64,000 bases of DNA from Streptomyces pluripotens (GCF_000802245.2 NZ_CP021080.1:5704001-5768000), one strand, 5' to 3'; counted from the first letter of the stretch, positions 24,480-39,400 are shown. Numbers and translations: made by a program. Notes: a model not told the origin generated them from the sequence alone.

Positions 24480-27400
24480 ATGGTTGAATTCCAAGCTGAC
24501 ACGTCGATATCGGCCGAGGCGATCGCCGTCGTCGGTATGTCCTGCCGACTGCCGCACGCGGAGAACCCCGCGCAACTGTGGCGGCTGCTGCGCGAGGGCC
24601 GCAGTGCGATCGGCGCGCCACCGGCGGGGCGCCCCGGACTGCCCTCCCGGCCGGGGGGCTACCTGGAGGACGTCAGCGGCTTCGACGCGGGCTTCTTCGG
24701 CGTCAGCCCGCGTGAGGCGGCGTCGATGGACCCGCAGCAGCGGCTGATGCTGGAGCTGGCCTGGGAGGCGTTGGAGGACGCCAGGATCGTCCCGTCCGCG
24801 CTCGCCGACAGCCGGACCGGTGTCTTCGTCGGTGTCATCGCCGACGACTACGCCGCGCTCACGCGTCAGCACGCGGGCGACGGCGTCACCCGCCACACCC
24901 TGACCGGTCTCAACCGTGGTGTCATCGCCAACCGGATCTCCTACACCCTGGGTCTGCACGGGCCGAGCGCGGCCGTGGACACCGGCCAGTCCTCCTCACT
25001 GGTCGCCGTGCACCTGGCGGCCGAGAGCCTGCGCCGCGGCGAGTCCACCATGGCCCTGGCCGGCGGGGTCAGCCTCAACCTGGTGCCGGACAGCACCACC
25101 AGCGCCGAGCGGCTCGGCGCCCTGTCACCGGACGGCCTCAGCTTCACGTTCGACGCGAGGGCGAATGGATACGTACGCGGTGAGGGCGGCGCGTTCGTCC
25201 TGCTCAAGCCACTGCACGCCGCCGTGGCGGACGGGGACCCGGTCTACTGCGTGCTGCGCGGCAGCGCGATGAACAACGACGGGACCACCGAGGGCCTCAC
25301 CGTGCCCAGTTCGGCCGGCCAGCAGGAGGTCCTGCGGCAGGCGTACCGGCGTGCCGGCGTGGCCGCCGAGCAGGTCCAGTACGTCGAACTGCACGGCACG
25401 GGCACCAAAGTGGGGGACCCGATCGAGGCGTCGGCTCTGGGCGCGGTGCTCGGCGACGGCCGCGCGGACGGAGCCGCACTGCGGGTCGGATCGGTGAAGA
25501 CGAACGTCGGGCACCTGGAGGGTGCCGCCGGCATCGTCGGCCTGCTGAAGGCGGCGCTCTGCATCCGTCACCGCGAGCTCGTGCCGAGCCTCAATTTCGA
25601 GACCCCGAACCCCGGCATCCCCTTCGACGCGTTGAAGCTGGCCGTGCAGCGCGGCGTCGAGGCGTGGCCGCGGCCGGACGAACCGCTCTACGGAGGCGTC
25701 AGCTCGTTCGGCGTGGGCGGTACGAACTGCCACGTCGTGCTGTCGGACTGGCGCACCGGGCCTGCGGAGGGTCCGCCTGCCGCCGCGTCCGGCACGGGTG
25801 CGGTGCCGTGGGTGCTGTCGGGCAGGTCGGCCGAAGCCGTGGCCGGCCAGGCCGGGCGGCTCGTGTCGTACCTGGAGGAGCGGCCGGAGCTGGACGCCGA
25901 GGCGGTGGGCCGCTCGCTCGCGGCGTCGCGTGCCCGATTCGATCACCGTGCGGTGGTCGTGGGGCAGACCCCCGACGAACTGCTGGCGGGTGCGCGGGCG
26001 TTGGCCGAGGGGCTGCCCGCGGCTGGTGTGGTGACGGGCCGTGCGGTACCGGGAGGCCCCGGTAGGACGGTGTTCGTGTTTCCGGGTCAGGGGTCGCAGT
26101 GGCGGGGTATGGCGGTGGGGCTGGTGGAGGTGTCGCCGGTGTTCGCTGCTCGTCTGGGGGAGTGTGAGCGGGCGTTGGTGCCGTTCACGGGGTGGTCGTT
26201 GCTGGATGTGTTGCGGGGTGTGGAGGGTGCGCCTGGTCTGGATCGGGTGGATGTGGTGCAGCCGGCGTTGTGGGCGGTGATGGTGTCGTTGGCGGCGTTG
26301 TGGCGTTCGGTGGGTGTGGAGCCGGATGCGGTGGTGGGGCATTCGCAGGGTGAGATCGCGGCTGCGGTGGTGTCGGGGGCGTTGTCGCTGGAGGACGCGG
26401 CGAAGGTCGTGGCGTTGCGCAGTCGGGCGATCGTGCGGCTGGCGGGTACGGGTGGGATGGTCTCGGTGGCCTTGCCTGCGGGTGAGGTGGGTGAGCTCGT
26501 CGCGCGGTGGGACGGCGCGATCGACATCGCCGCGCACAACGGTCCCCGGAGCACGGTCGTCTCCGGCGACCCGGAGGCCCTGGCCGACCTCGTCGAGCGC
26601 GGTGAGGCCGAGGGGTACCGTGCCCGCACCATCCCGGTCGACTACGCCTCCCACTCCGCCCACGTCGACCTGCTGAGGGACGAGCTGCGGGAACTGCTGG
26701 CCGATGTCACGCCGCGTGGGGGTGACATCCCGTTCTTCTCCACCGTCACCGGGCAGCAGCTGGACGGCACGGAGCTCGACGGCTCGTACTGGTTCAGCAA
26801 CCTGCGCCAAACCGTCCGGCTGGAGGAGGCCACCCGCGCTCTGCTCGACGACGGGCATCACGTCTTCATCGAGGTCAGCACCCACCCGGTGCTCACCTCG
26901 GCCCTCAGTGACACGGCCGAGGAGGCCGGAGTCGGCGGCGCCGTCGTCGTCGGATCGCTGCGCCGCGACGACGGGGGGCAGGACCGTTTCCTGACCTCGG
27001 TCGCGGAGGCGCACGCCAACGGCGTGGAGGTGGACTGGGAGCGTCTGCTGCCGGGTCCGGGGCTGGTGGATCTGCCCACGTACGCCTTCCAGCGTGAGCA
27101 CTACTGGCTGGAGGGCCCGGCGGCCGGGCCGGCCCCGGTCCGGACCGCCGTGGCACGGCGGAGCGGCCGGAAGAGGTCGGCGCCGCGCGGCGACGCCCTG
27201 GAGCTGGTGCGTGCGCACGCGGCGGCGGCGCTCGGCCACGGCTCGGCGCGTGACGTCGACATCGACACGACCTTCAAGGACCTGGGCTTCGACTCCGTCT
27301 CGTCCGTCGAGCTCCGGAACGCGCTGAACAGGGCCACCGGGCTGTCGCTGCCCACCGGCCTCCTCTTCGACCACCCGACCCCGGCCGTACTCGCCGCACA

Positions 27401-30400
27401 CCTCGGCACTCAGCTCCCGGACCTGGCCGAGGAACCGGACGGGGAGCTGTACGAGGACCTGTACGAAGGCCAGGACCAGGGCCTGGACGGCGACGCCTAC
27501 GAGGCCGTGGCGCTCGACGAGCCGATCGCGATCGTGGGCATGGCGTGCCGGCTGCCGGGCGGGGTCGCCTCCCCCGCGGACCTGTGGAACCTGGTCAGCG
27601 ACGAGGTCGACGCGATCGGCGCATTCCCGGCCAACCGGGGCTGGGACCTCGACGCGCTCTTCACCGACGATCCGGACAGCCCCGGCACGACCTATGCCAC
27701 CCAGGGCGGCTTCCTGCACGACGCGGACCGGTTCGACGCCGAGTTCTTCGGCATCAGCCCCCGGGAGGCGGCGGCGATGGAGCCCCAGCAGCGGCTGCTG
27801 CTGGAGACGGCCTGGGAGGCTCTGGAGCAGGCGGGCATCGACCCCGCCGCGCTGCGCGGCACCCGAACCGGTGTGTATGTGGGCGCCACGGCGCAGGAGT
27901 ACGGGCCGAGGCTGCACGAGCCGTCCGGCGGACACGACGGCTACCTGCTGACGGGCAACACCGCCAGTGTGGCCTCGGGTCGGCTGGCCTACACCTTCGG
28001 TCTCGAAGGCCCGGCGGTGACGGTCGACACCGCCTGCTCGTCCTCACTCGTCGCGCTCCACCTCGCCGCGCGGTCGCTGCGCCAGGGCGAGTCCTCCATG
28101 GCGCTGGCCGGCGGTGTGTCCGTCATGGCCACGCCCGGCATGTTCGTGGAGTTCTCCCGGCAGCGCGGGCTGTCGCCGGACGGGCGTTGCAAGGCGTTCT
28201 CGTCGTCGGCGGACGGTACCGGCTGGGCCGAGGGCGTGGGCTTGCTGGTGCTGGAGCGGTTGTCGGACGCGGAACGCAACGGGCACCGGGTGCTCGCGGT
28301 GATCCGTGGTTCCGCCGTGAACCAGGACGGGGCGAGCAACGGCCTGACGGCCCCGAACGGGCCCGCGCAGGAGGGGGTCATCCGCGCCGCGCTGGCCGAC
28401 GCCCGCCTGTCGGCGTCCGAGGTGGACGCGGTGGAGGCGCACGGCACGGGCACCAGGCTCGGCGACCCGATCGAGGCGCAGGCGCTCCTGGCCACCTACG
28501 GCCAGGACCGCGAGGAGCCGCTCCGCCTCGGCTCGCTGAAGTCGAACGTCGGTCACACGCAGGCCGCGGCGGGTGTCGCGGGCGTGATCAAGATGGTCAT
28601 GGCCATGCGGCACGGGGTGCTCCCGGCGACGCTGCACGTGGACGAGGCGACCCCGCACGTCGACTGGTCGGCCGGCGCGGTGGAGCTGCTGACGCGGGCC
28701 GAGCAGTGGCCGGAGCGCGGTCGCCCGCGCCGGGCAGCCGTCTCGTCGTTCGGCATCAGCGGTACCAACGCACACCTCATCGTCGAGCAGGTGACGGAGA
28801 TCGAAGCCCCGGTGGCGGTGCCGGGACCGGTGCCGTGGGTGGTGTCGGGCAGGTCGCGGGCCGCTCTGTCGGAGCAGGCGCAACGGCTGGTGTCGTACCT
28901 GGAGGAACGGCCGGAGCTGGACGCCGCGGCCGTGGGCCGTGCGCTGGCCGTGTCACGTGCCCGATTCGCCCACCGCGCGGTGGTCGTGGGGGAGACCCGT
29001 GAGGAACTCCTCGGCGCCCTGCGGGCGTTGACTCCGGGTGAGGCCGCATCGGCGGGCCCGGTGGCGTTCCTGTTCTCGGGGCAGGGCAGTCAGCGGGTGG
29101 GCATGGGCCGTGAGCTGTACGCGGCGGAGCCGGTGTTCGCGGCTGCGTTCGACGAGGTCGCGGAGGCGTTGGACGTCCACCTGGACCGTTCGCTCGCCGA
29201 AGTGATCGAGGGTGAGCCGGAGCTGCTGCGGCGGACCCTCTACACCCAGCCGGCGTTGTTCGCGGTCGAGGTGGCCCTGTTCCGTCTGCTGACCCGTTAC
29301 GGGGTGACCCCGGACTATCTGGTGGGTCATTCGGTGGGTGAGCTGGCGGCGGCCCATGTGGCGGGTGTGCTGTCGCTCCAGGACGCCGCGCGTCTGGTGT
29401 GCGCGCGGGCGCGTCTGATGGAGGGTGTTGCCGAGGGCGGGACGATGGCCGCCCTGAACGCGGGGGAGGCGCGCGTCGCCGGGTGGCTGGAGGGCCGTTC
29501 CGGGGTGGAGGTGGCCGGGGTCAACAGCCCCGCCGCCACCGTGATCTCGGGTGACGAGACGGCCGTGCTCGACGTCCTGGAGCTGGCGCGCGGGGAGGGC
29601 GTGCGGGCCACACGGCTGAAGGTGAGCCACGCCTTCCACTCCGCGCACCTGGACGGCATGCTGGCGGAGCTCACCGAGATCGCCCGGACCCTGACCCATT
29701 CGGCTCCCCGGATCCCGGTCGTCTCGAACGTCACCGGTGAGGTGGTCGAGGAGTTCACTCCCGAGTACTGGGCCGTGCAGGCCCGTTCGGCGGTCCGTTT
29801 CGCCGACGGCATCGCCACGCTGGCCGGTCTCGGTGTGACGGCGTTCGTGGAGCTGGGCCCCGACGGGACGCTCGCGGCTCTGGCGGGCGAGTGCCTGGAC
29901 GGCGCCGAGGGCGTCGTCACGGTTCCGGTGCTGCGCAAGGACCGTCCCGAGAAGCGTTCCCTGCTCGCCGCCCTGGGCGCTGTGCACGCACACGGCGCGG
30001 GTGTGGATTGGGAGCGGTTCCTGCCGGGCTCCGGTGTGGTGGAGCTGCCGACCTATGCCTTCCAGCGCGAACGCTTCTGGCTGGACGCGCCGCGCTACGG
30101 TGACGCGGCGGGTCTGGGTCTGACGGCTGTGGATCACCCGCTGCTGGCAGCGGTGATCACGGAGCCGGACGGTGACGCGGTCCAGTTCTCGGCTTCGGTC
30201 TCGTCGTCCTCGCACCCGTGGCTGGCCGATCACGCGATCGGGGGGACGGTCCTGGTACCGGGGACGGTTTTCCTGGAACTCGCGGGCGCCGCGGCCGAAC
30301 AGCTGGGATACGCAGGCGTCGAGGAGCTCACCCTCCAGGCCCCCCTGGCTCTCCCGGGGACGACGGGCGCTCAGCTGCGGCTGACCGTCGACCGGGCCGA

Positions 30401-33400
30401 CGTGCGGGGTGACCGCCGGTTCACCGTGTACGCACGGACCGGTGAGGAGCAGTGGACCGTCCACGCGACCGGCCTGCTCACCTCCGCCGTCCCCTCGCCG
30501 GGTGTCTCCCTGGAGGCCTGGCCCCCAGCAGGCGCCACGCCCGTCCCGCTCGACGGCGTCTACGACCGCCTCGGCGACCTGGGCTACGGCTACGGGCCGG
30601 CCTTCCAGGGGCTGCGTGCCGCCTGGCGCGCCGGTGACGACCTGTTCGCCGAGGCCGTCCTGCCCGAGCAGCTCCATCCGGGAGCCGCGCGCTTCGGGGT
30701 GCATCCCGCCCTGCTCGACGCGGTCCTGCACCCGCTCGTGCTGGAGGCCGCGGCCTCGGCGCAGGACGACACCACGATCCGACTGCCGTTCTCGTTCGCG
30801 GGCTTCGCGCCGCATGCGGTCGGCGCCACGGTGGTGCGGGTCCACTGGACCCGGACCGGACAGGACACGGCCCGTCTCGCTCTCGCCGACGGTGCCGGCG
30901 CTCCGGTGGCCACCATCGAGTCGGTCACCCTGCGGCCGGTCGCCCGCGACCGGATCGCCGTCGCCGGCCCGGCCGCGGAGTCCCTGTACCGGATGGCCTG
31001 GGAGCCCGTCCCGGCGGCCGAGCCGGTCGCCGGACGGCGGTGGGTCCGGCTGGGCGAGGCGCCCTACGCCGACCTCGCCGCCCTCGGCGCCGCGCTCGAC
31101 GCCGGATCAGATGTGCCGGAGTTCGTGGTGATCGGCGAGCGGGAACTCGTCCACGACGGCATCGGTGACGTACTCGACCGGACCCACTCCACCGCCTCGC
31201 GTGGGCTGGAGACGGTGCAGGAGTGGCTGGTCGCCCCGCGGTTCGCGGACAGCCGCCTCGTCCTCGTCGTCCCGGACGGCGCGCTGCACACGGCCCCGCT
31301 CGTGGGCCTGATCCGCACCGCGCAGACCGAGCAGCCCGGCCGGCTGGTCCTCGTCCACGTCGACGAGGGCGGGGCGGAGCTGCTGCCCACCGTGCTGGCG
31401 TCGGGTGAGCCCGAGGTGGCGGTGCGCGGCGGCGCGCTGTTCGTGCCGCGCCTGACGCGTGCCGAGGGTGTCGCGGCGGGCGTGGCGGAGGATCTCGACC
31501 CGGAGGGCACGGTCCTGGTGACCGGTGCTCTGGGTACGCTGGGCCGGCTGGTGACGCGCCGCCTGGTGACGCATCACGGTGCCCGGCACCTGCTGCTGGT
31601 GTCGCGTCGCGGGGATGGGACGCCGGGGGCCGCCGAGTTCGTGGCGGAGCTGGCGGAGGCGGGCGCACGGGCGCGCGTGGCGGCCTGTGACGTGTCGGAC
31701 CCCGGCGCGCTGGCCGGACTGTTGGACGAGGTCGCGGCCGAGCGTCCGCTGACCGCCGTGGTGCACACGGCGGGTGTCCTGGACGACACGACGGTCGCCT
31801 CGCTGTCGGCCGGTCAGCTGGAGCGCGTGATGCGTCCGAAGGTGGACGCGGCCTGGAACCTCCACCGCCTCACCGAGTCCCACGGCCTCGCCTCGTTCGT
31901 GATGTTCTCGTCCATCGCGGGTCTCATCGGTAACGCCGGCCAGGCCAACTACGCCGCCGCGAACACCTTCCTCGACGCCCTCGCCCAGCACCGCCGCGCC
32001 CGGAACCTGCCCGCCACCTCCCTCGCGTGGAGCCTGTGGGACAGCGCCGACGGCATGGCCGCGACCCTCGCCGACGCCGATGTCGCGCGGTGGAGGCGGA
32101 ACGGGATCGTCCCGCTGACCCCGGAACTGGGCCTCGACCTCTTCGACGCGGCGCTCGCCTCGACGGAGCCGCTGCTGGTCCCCGCCGAACTCGACCTGCG
32201 CGCCCTGCGGGCCCGTGCCGCTGAGAACACGCTCCCCGAACTGTTCACCGGCCTGGTCCGCGTCCGCCGCCGGCAGGCCGCCACCGCCGGCGCCGGCTCG
32301 TCGTGGGCCGGGCGGCTGAACGCGCTGGGCGCGGAGGAGCGGGCCCAGGCCGTGCTCCGGACCGTACGGGAGACCGTGGGGCTGGTCCTCGGGCACGGGG
32401 CCGACGCCGGCATCGACCCGGTCAAGGCGTTCATGGACATCGGCTTCGACTCCCTCACGGGTGTCGAACTGCGCAACCGGCTCAGCGCGGTGACCGGGCT
32501 GCGCCTGCCCACCACCCTCGTGTTCGACTACCCATCGCCCCGGGCGGTGGCGGACTTCCTGCTGGACCGGCTCGACGAGACCGGGACGGCCGTCGTCCCG
32601 TCGGTGGCCGCCCACGCCCAGGGAACGGACGAGCCGATCGCCGTGGTCGGTATGGGATGCCGCTATCCGGGCGGAGTCTCCTCGCCGGAGGACCTGTGGC
32701 GGCTCGTCGCGGAGGGCCGGGACGCGATCGACGAGTTCCCGGCCGACCGAGGATGGGACGTGGAGAGCCTCTACGACCCGGACCCCGACAAGACCGGCAC
32801 GTCGTACACCCGCAAGGGCGGATTCCTCTACGGATCCGCCGACTTCGACGCCGAGTTCTTCGGCCTGAGTCCGCGTGAGGCGATCGCGACCGACCCGCAG
32901 CAGCGGGTGCTGCTGGAGGTCGCCTGGGAGGCGCTGGAGCGTGCGGGAGTCGACCCCGCATCGCTGCGCGGCACTTCGACCGGTGTCTACGCGGGTGTGA
33001 TGTACAACGACTACGGGTCGCGGCTGGGACGTGCGCCGGAGGGTTTCGAGGGGCATCTGCTGACGGGCACGATCTCCAGTGTCCTGTCGGGCCGGGTGGC
33101 CTACACGTTCGGTCTGGAAGGACCGGCGGTGACGCTGGACACGGCGTGTTCGTCCTCCCTGGTGGCGGTGCACCTGGCCGCTCAGGCGCTGCGCCAGGGC
33201 GAGTGCTCGATGGCACTGGCCGGCGGGGTCACCGTGATGTCCACGCCGACGACCTTCGTCGAGTTCTCGCGTCAGCGCGGTCTGTCGCCGGACGGGACCT
33301 GCAAGTCGTTCGCGGCGTCGGCGGACGGTACGGGCTGGGGCGAGGGCGCGGGCATGCTGGTGCTGGAGCGGCTGTCGGACGCCCAGCGGCTCGGACACAC

Positions 33401-36400
33401 CGTGCTGGGGGTGATCCGGGGTTCCGCGGTCAACCAGGACGGTGCGAGCAACGGCCTCACCGCCCCCAACGGGCCCTCGCAGGAACGCGTCATCCGCCAG
33501 GCCCTCGCCAACGCCCGTCTCGCCCCGCACGAGGTGGACGCGGTCGAGGCGCACGGCACCGGCACCCGGCTCGGTGACCCGATCGAGGCCAACGCGCTGC
33601 TCGCCACCTACGGCCAGGAACGCGAGGAGCCCCTGCGGCTGGGTTCGGTCAAGTCGAACATCGGTCACACGCAGGCCGCCGCGGGTGTCGCGGGCATCAT
33701 CAAGATGCTGATGGCGATGCGCCACGGGGAGCTCGCGCCGACGCTGCACGTGGACGAGCCCACACCCCACGTCGACTGGTCGGCGGGTGCGGTGGAGCTG
33801 GTCACCGAGCGCCGGCCGTGGCCGGAGGTGGCGCGTCCGCGCCGCGCGGCCGTGTCCTCGTTCGGTATCAGCGGTACGAACGCCCATGTGGTCCTGGAGC
33901 AGGGCCCCGAGCCCGCCGCGGCCGGCGAGCCGGTGGTGGCGGGGCTTCCGCTGGTGGTCTCGGCGAAGAGCGAGGCGGCCCTGGCGGCGCGCGCCGGCCA
34001 GGTGCGCGAGCTGATGGCCCCGGAGACCGTCGACCCGGCACGGGTGGCGTCGGCTCTCGCCACGCGCGTCCCGCACCTCCCCTTCCGGGCGGCGGTCTCC
34101 GGCGCCGGCCACGACGAACTGCTCGCCGGTCTCGACGCGCTGGCCTCGGGCGGGCCCGCGCCGAACCTGGTGCGGGGCACCGTCACCGGTCCGGGCACGA
34201 CGGTGTTCGTGTTTCCGGGTCAGGGGTCGCAGTGGCGGGGTATGGCGGTGGGGCTGGTGGAGGTGTCGCCGGTGTTCGCTGCTCGTCTGGGGGAGTGTGA
34301 GCGGGCGTTGGTGCCGTTCACGGGGTGGTCGTTGCTGGATGTGTTGCGGGGTGTGGAGGGTGCGCCTGGTCTGGATCGGGTGGACGTGGTGCAGCCGGCG
34401 TTGTGGGCGGTGATGGTGTCGTTGGCGGCGTTGTGGCGTTCGGTGGGTGTGGAGCCGGATGCGGTGGTGGGGCATTCGCAGGGTGAGATCGCGGCTGCGG
34501 TGGTGTCGGGGGCGTTGTCGCTGGAGGACGCGGCGAAGGTCGTGGCGTTGCGCAGTCGAGCGATCGTGCGGCTGGCGGGTACGGGTGGGATGGTCTCGGT
34601 GGCCTTGCCTGCGGGTGAGGTGGGTGAGCTCGTCGCGCGGTGGGACGGCGCGATCGACATCGCCGCGCACAACGGTCCGCGTTCCGTGGTGGTCGCCGGA
34701 GAGGTGACCGCCCTGGAGGAGCTGGTCGCCCACTGCAAGGCCAACGGCCTGCGCGCCAAGCGGATCCCGGTCGACTACGCCTCCCACTCCGCGCACGTGG
34801 ACAGCGTGCGGGACGAGCTACTCGAGGCCCTGTCCTCGCTCACCCCGCGCGCCGTCGATGTGCCCTTCCTCTCCACCGTCACCGGGCAGCAGCTGGACGG
34901 CACGGAGCTCGACGGCTCGTACTGGTTCAGCAATCTGCGCCAAACCGTCCGGCTGGAGGAGGCCACCCGGACCCTGCTCGCACAGGGCCACCGCGTGTTC
35001 ATCGAGGCCAGCGCCCACCCGGTGCTGACCGTCGCGCTCCAGGAGACGATCGACGATACGCCGTACGACAGTGCCGTCACCGTGCCCTCGCTCCACCGTG
35101 ACGAGGGTGGAATCGACGACTTCCTCGCCTCCGCCGCGCAGGCCCACGTCTCGGGCGCCCCGATCGACTGGACCGCGGTGGTCGGCGGGCCCGGCGCGGT
35201 CGTCGACCTGCCGACCTACCCCTTCCAGCGCAGGCGCCACTGGCTGGAGGGCCCGGCGTCGGCCGGGGACGCGGGCGGGCTCGGCATGGCCGCCGAGCGG
35301 CACCCGCTCATCGGCGCCGCGCTCTGGACGGCCGACCAGGACAAGCTGGTCCTCAGCGGCAGGATCTCCCTGACCACGCAGCCCTGGCTCGCGGACCACG
35401 CCGTGGCCGGCACCGTGCTGCTCCCCGGTACCGCCTTCGTGGACCTCGCCATCCGGGCGGGTGACCACACCGGCCTCGACGAGCTCGACGAGCTGACCCT
35501 CCAGGCCCCCCTGGTGCTGGCCGGCCGTGGCGGAGTCCAGCTCCAGGTCGTGGTCGACGCCCCGGACGAGGAGGGCCGACGCGCGCTGTCCGTGCACTCC
35601 CGCCCGGAATCCGAGCCCGACGCCGCCGCCGTCCACCCGTGGACCCTGCACGCCACCGGCGTACTGGGCCACGCGAAGGAAGGTCCGGCAGTACAGGCCG
35701 GCACCCCGTGGCCCCCGGCCGGCGCCGAACCGGTCGACCTGACGGCGGCCTACGACACGCTCGCCGAGCGAGGCTTCCAGTACGGGCCCGCCTTCCAGGG
35801 CCTGCGGGCGCTGTGGCGCGCCGGCCGGGAGATGTTCGCCGAGGTCGCGCTGCCGGAGGGCGTCGCCCCGGGCGAGTTCGGGATCCACCCGGCCCTCCTC
35901 GACGCCGCCCTGCACCCGCTGGCGCTCGCGGAGGACGGCCACCTGGCGCTGCCGTTCTCCTGGACCGGCGTTCGGCTGTACGCGGTGGACGCCGGCGGGG
36001 TGCGCGTACGGATCACCCCGGAGGGCTCGGGCGCCGCTCTCTCCCTCGCCGACGCGAGCGGTGCGCCGATCGCGTCGGTGAGGACGCTCGGCCTGCGGGC
36101 CGTGGACCCCGCGCGGATCGCCGGCTCGGGCGCGCCCCGCCGGCCGCTGCTCCAGGTGGAGTGGACGACCGCCCCGGAGGCCGCTCCGGCCACCGGGTGG
36201 GCCGTCGTCGGCGCCGCCGGTCACGGTCTGCCGGCCCCTCTGGGCAACTACCCGGACCTCGCCGGCACGGTCGGTGCCCCGCCGATCGTGGTGGTCCCGT
36301 TCTCCGGTGAGGACGGCCCCGGCGCCGTGGTCCACCGGGCTCTGCGGCTGGCCCAGGAGTGGCTCGCCGAGGAGCGGTTCGCCGATTCGCGCCTGGTCTT

Positions 36401-39400
36401 CGTGACCCGCGACGCGACCACCGCGCGCACGGAGGCCGGACTCGGCTCCGCTCCCGTCTGGGGGCTGGTGCGGACCGCCATGGCCGAGCACCCCGGCCGG
36501 TTCGGGCTGCTGGACCTGACGGACTGGGACGTCTCCGAGGCCGAGCTCGGCCGCGCGCTGGCCGTACCGGACGCGCAGGTGAGCCTGCGCGACGGGGCGC
36601 TGCTCGTACCCCGGCTGGTCACCTCGCCCACGGCTGGCGACGACACCGTGCCCGCCCTGGACCCCGAGGGCACCGTGCTCGTCACGGGCGCCACCGGCAC
36701 CCTGGGCCGGCTGTTCGCCCGCCACCTCGTCACCGCCCACGGCGTACGGCACCTGCTGCTGGTGAGCCGCCGCGGCCGGGACGCGGCGGGCATGCCGGAG
36801 CTGGAGGCCGAACTCGCCGCCCACGGAGCCGCGGTGTCCGTGGTCGCCTGCGACACTGCCGACCGCACGGCGGTCGCCGCGCTGCTGGACACGATTCCCT
36901 CGGAGCACCCGCTCACCGCCGTCCTGCACACCGCCGGTGTCCTCGACGACGGCACGCTGCACGCCCTCACTGCCCGGCAGCTCGACGACGTACTGCGTCC
37001 CAAGGTCGACGCCGCCCGGCACCTGCACGAGCTGACGGCCGACCTGGACCTGGACGCGTTCGTCCTGTTCTCCTCGCTCGCCGGTACGGTCGGCACGGCG
37101 GGGCAGGCCAACTACGCCGCGGCCAACACCTATCTGGACGCCCTGGCGCACCACCGCCAGACCCTCGGCCTGCCCGGTACGTCGCTGGCCTGGGGTCTGT
37201 GGGCCGAGGGCAGCGGGATGACCGGTCACCTGACCGACGCCGACCTCGCCCGCATGGCCCGGGGCGGCATCGCCCCACTCGGCAGCGAACAGGGGCTTGC
37301 GCTGTTCGACGCGGCCCTCGCGACCCGCCGCCCGGCGCTCGTCCCGGCGCTGCTCGACCACACCGGACTGCGGGCCCGGCGCGAGGACGGCACCCTGCCC
37401 GCGATCTTCGACGGCCTGGTGCGCCCAGCGCAGCGCACCGCCGCCGGCGAGCGGGCGGGCGGGAACTCCCTCCGGGAACGCCTGGCGTCCATGGCCCCCC
37501 AGGACCAGGAGCGCGCGCTGCTGGAGCTGGTCCGCGGCGTGGTGGCCTCCGTGCTGGGGCACACCGACGCCGGCCAGGTCGCGCCCGACCGGGCCTTCAA
37601 CGAGCTGGGCTTCGACTCGCTCAAGGCGGTGGAACTGCGCAACCGGCTGAACGCGGCCACAGGTCTGAAGCTGCCCGCGACGCTGGTGTTCGACCACCCG
37701 AGTACGGTCGAACTGGCCGGTTTTCTGCGGACCGAGCTGCTCGGCCGGGCCGCCGCACAGGCCGAGGCCGAACCGGCCGTCGACGCCTCCGACGAGCCGA
37801 TTGCGATCGTCGCGATGGCCTGCCGCTATCCGGGCGAGGTCAGCTCGCCGGAGGAGCTGTGGGCGCTGCTGTCCGACGAGCGGGACGCCATCGGCCCGTT
37901 CCCGGACGACCGCGGCTGGGACCTGGACGGCCTGTACGACGCGGACCCCGACCACATGGGCACCTCGTACACCCGGCACGGCGGGTTCCTCTACGACGCA
38001 CCGCAGTTCGACCCCGAGCTCTTCGGGGTGAGCGCCCGTGAGGCCACCGCCATCGACCCGCAGCAGCGCCTGCTGCTGGAGATCTGCTGGGAGGCATTCG
38101 AACGCGCGGGCATCGACCCGGCCTCACTCAAGGGCAGCCGGACCGGGGTGTTCGCCGGTGTCATGGCCAACGACTACGCGGCACGCCTGAAGGACGCCCC
38201 CGAGGCCCTGGAGGGCTACCTGTCGGTCGGCAGCACGGTCAGTGTCGCCTCCGGCCGAGTCGCCTACACCTTCGGCCTCCAGGGACCGGCGATCACCGTC
38301 GACACCGCCTGCTCCTCCTCCCTCGTCTCCCTCCACCTCGCCGCCCAGGCGCTGCGGAACGGTGAGTGCGGGCTGGCCCTGGCCGGCGGGGTGACCGTCC
38401 TCGCTGCGCCCACTCTGTTCGTGGAGTTCAGCAGGCAGCGCGGCCTGGCACCGGACGGCCGGTGCAAGTCCTTCTCCGCCCGGGCGGACGGGGCGGCCTG
38501 GGCCGAAGGCGCCGGAATCCTCCTGCTGGAACGGCTCTCCGACGCCCGGCGCAACGGCCGCCGGGTCCTCGGCGTGATCCGGGGAACCGCCGTCAACCAG
38601 GACGGTGCGAGCAACGGCCTCACCGCCCCCAACGGCTCCTCGCAGGAGCGGGTGATCCGCCAGGCCCTGACCAACGCGGGCCTGACCACCGCGGACGTCG
38701 ACGCACTGGAGGCCCACGGCACCGGTACCACGCTGGGCGACCCGATCGAGGCCCGCGCCGTACTCGCCACGTACGGGCAGGAGCGTACGGCGCCCCTCCT
38801 GATGGGCTCCCTGAAATCCAACATCGGACACTCCCAGGCCGCCGCCGGCGTGGCCGGGGTCATCAAGATGGTCATGGCGATGGAGCACGGGGTGCTCCCC
38901 AGGAGCCTCCACATCGACGAGCCCAGCCCGCACGTGGACTGGTCCGCCGGGGCGGTCGAACTGCTCACCGAGGCGGTGCCGTGGCCCGAGTCCGACCGGT
39001 CGCGCCGGGCGGGCGTGTCCTCCTTCGGCATCAGCGGTACCAACGCCCACGTCATCGTGGAGCAGACGCCGGCCGAGGGGGTGGCCCCGCCCGCCGCGCC
39101 GATGCCGGTCGTGCCCCTGCCGCTGTCCGCGCACAACGACGCGGCTCTGCTCGCGCAGGCGGACCGGGTGGGCGCTGCCCTCGCCGGCGCCGCGCGTGGA
39201 GACCTGGCGTCGGCGGGCCGGACCCTGGCTCTCGGACGGGCCGGACTGCCGCACCGCGCCGTCGTGGTGGCCTCCACGGTCACCGAAGCGGTCGACGGAT
39301 GCGCGGCACCGGCCGTGCGGGGCACCCCCGTGGAAGGCCGTACGGCCTTCCTCTTCACCGGCCAGGGCAGCCAGCGACTCGGCATGGGACGGGAGCTGTA

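Noticed and set aside
24487..25760. Loading KS read as an inactive or damaged KS
   Set aside because: Cys to Gln at residue 170 in VDTGQSSSL is the known KSQ decarboxylase signature, not damage.
31107..37979. Very long minus-strand frames (over 1000 codons) opposite the PKS genes
   Set aside because: High-GC mirror frames of the PKS; they lack domains and follow the complementary codon pattern. The same applies to the frames opposite synthase B.
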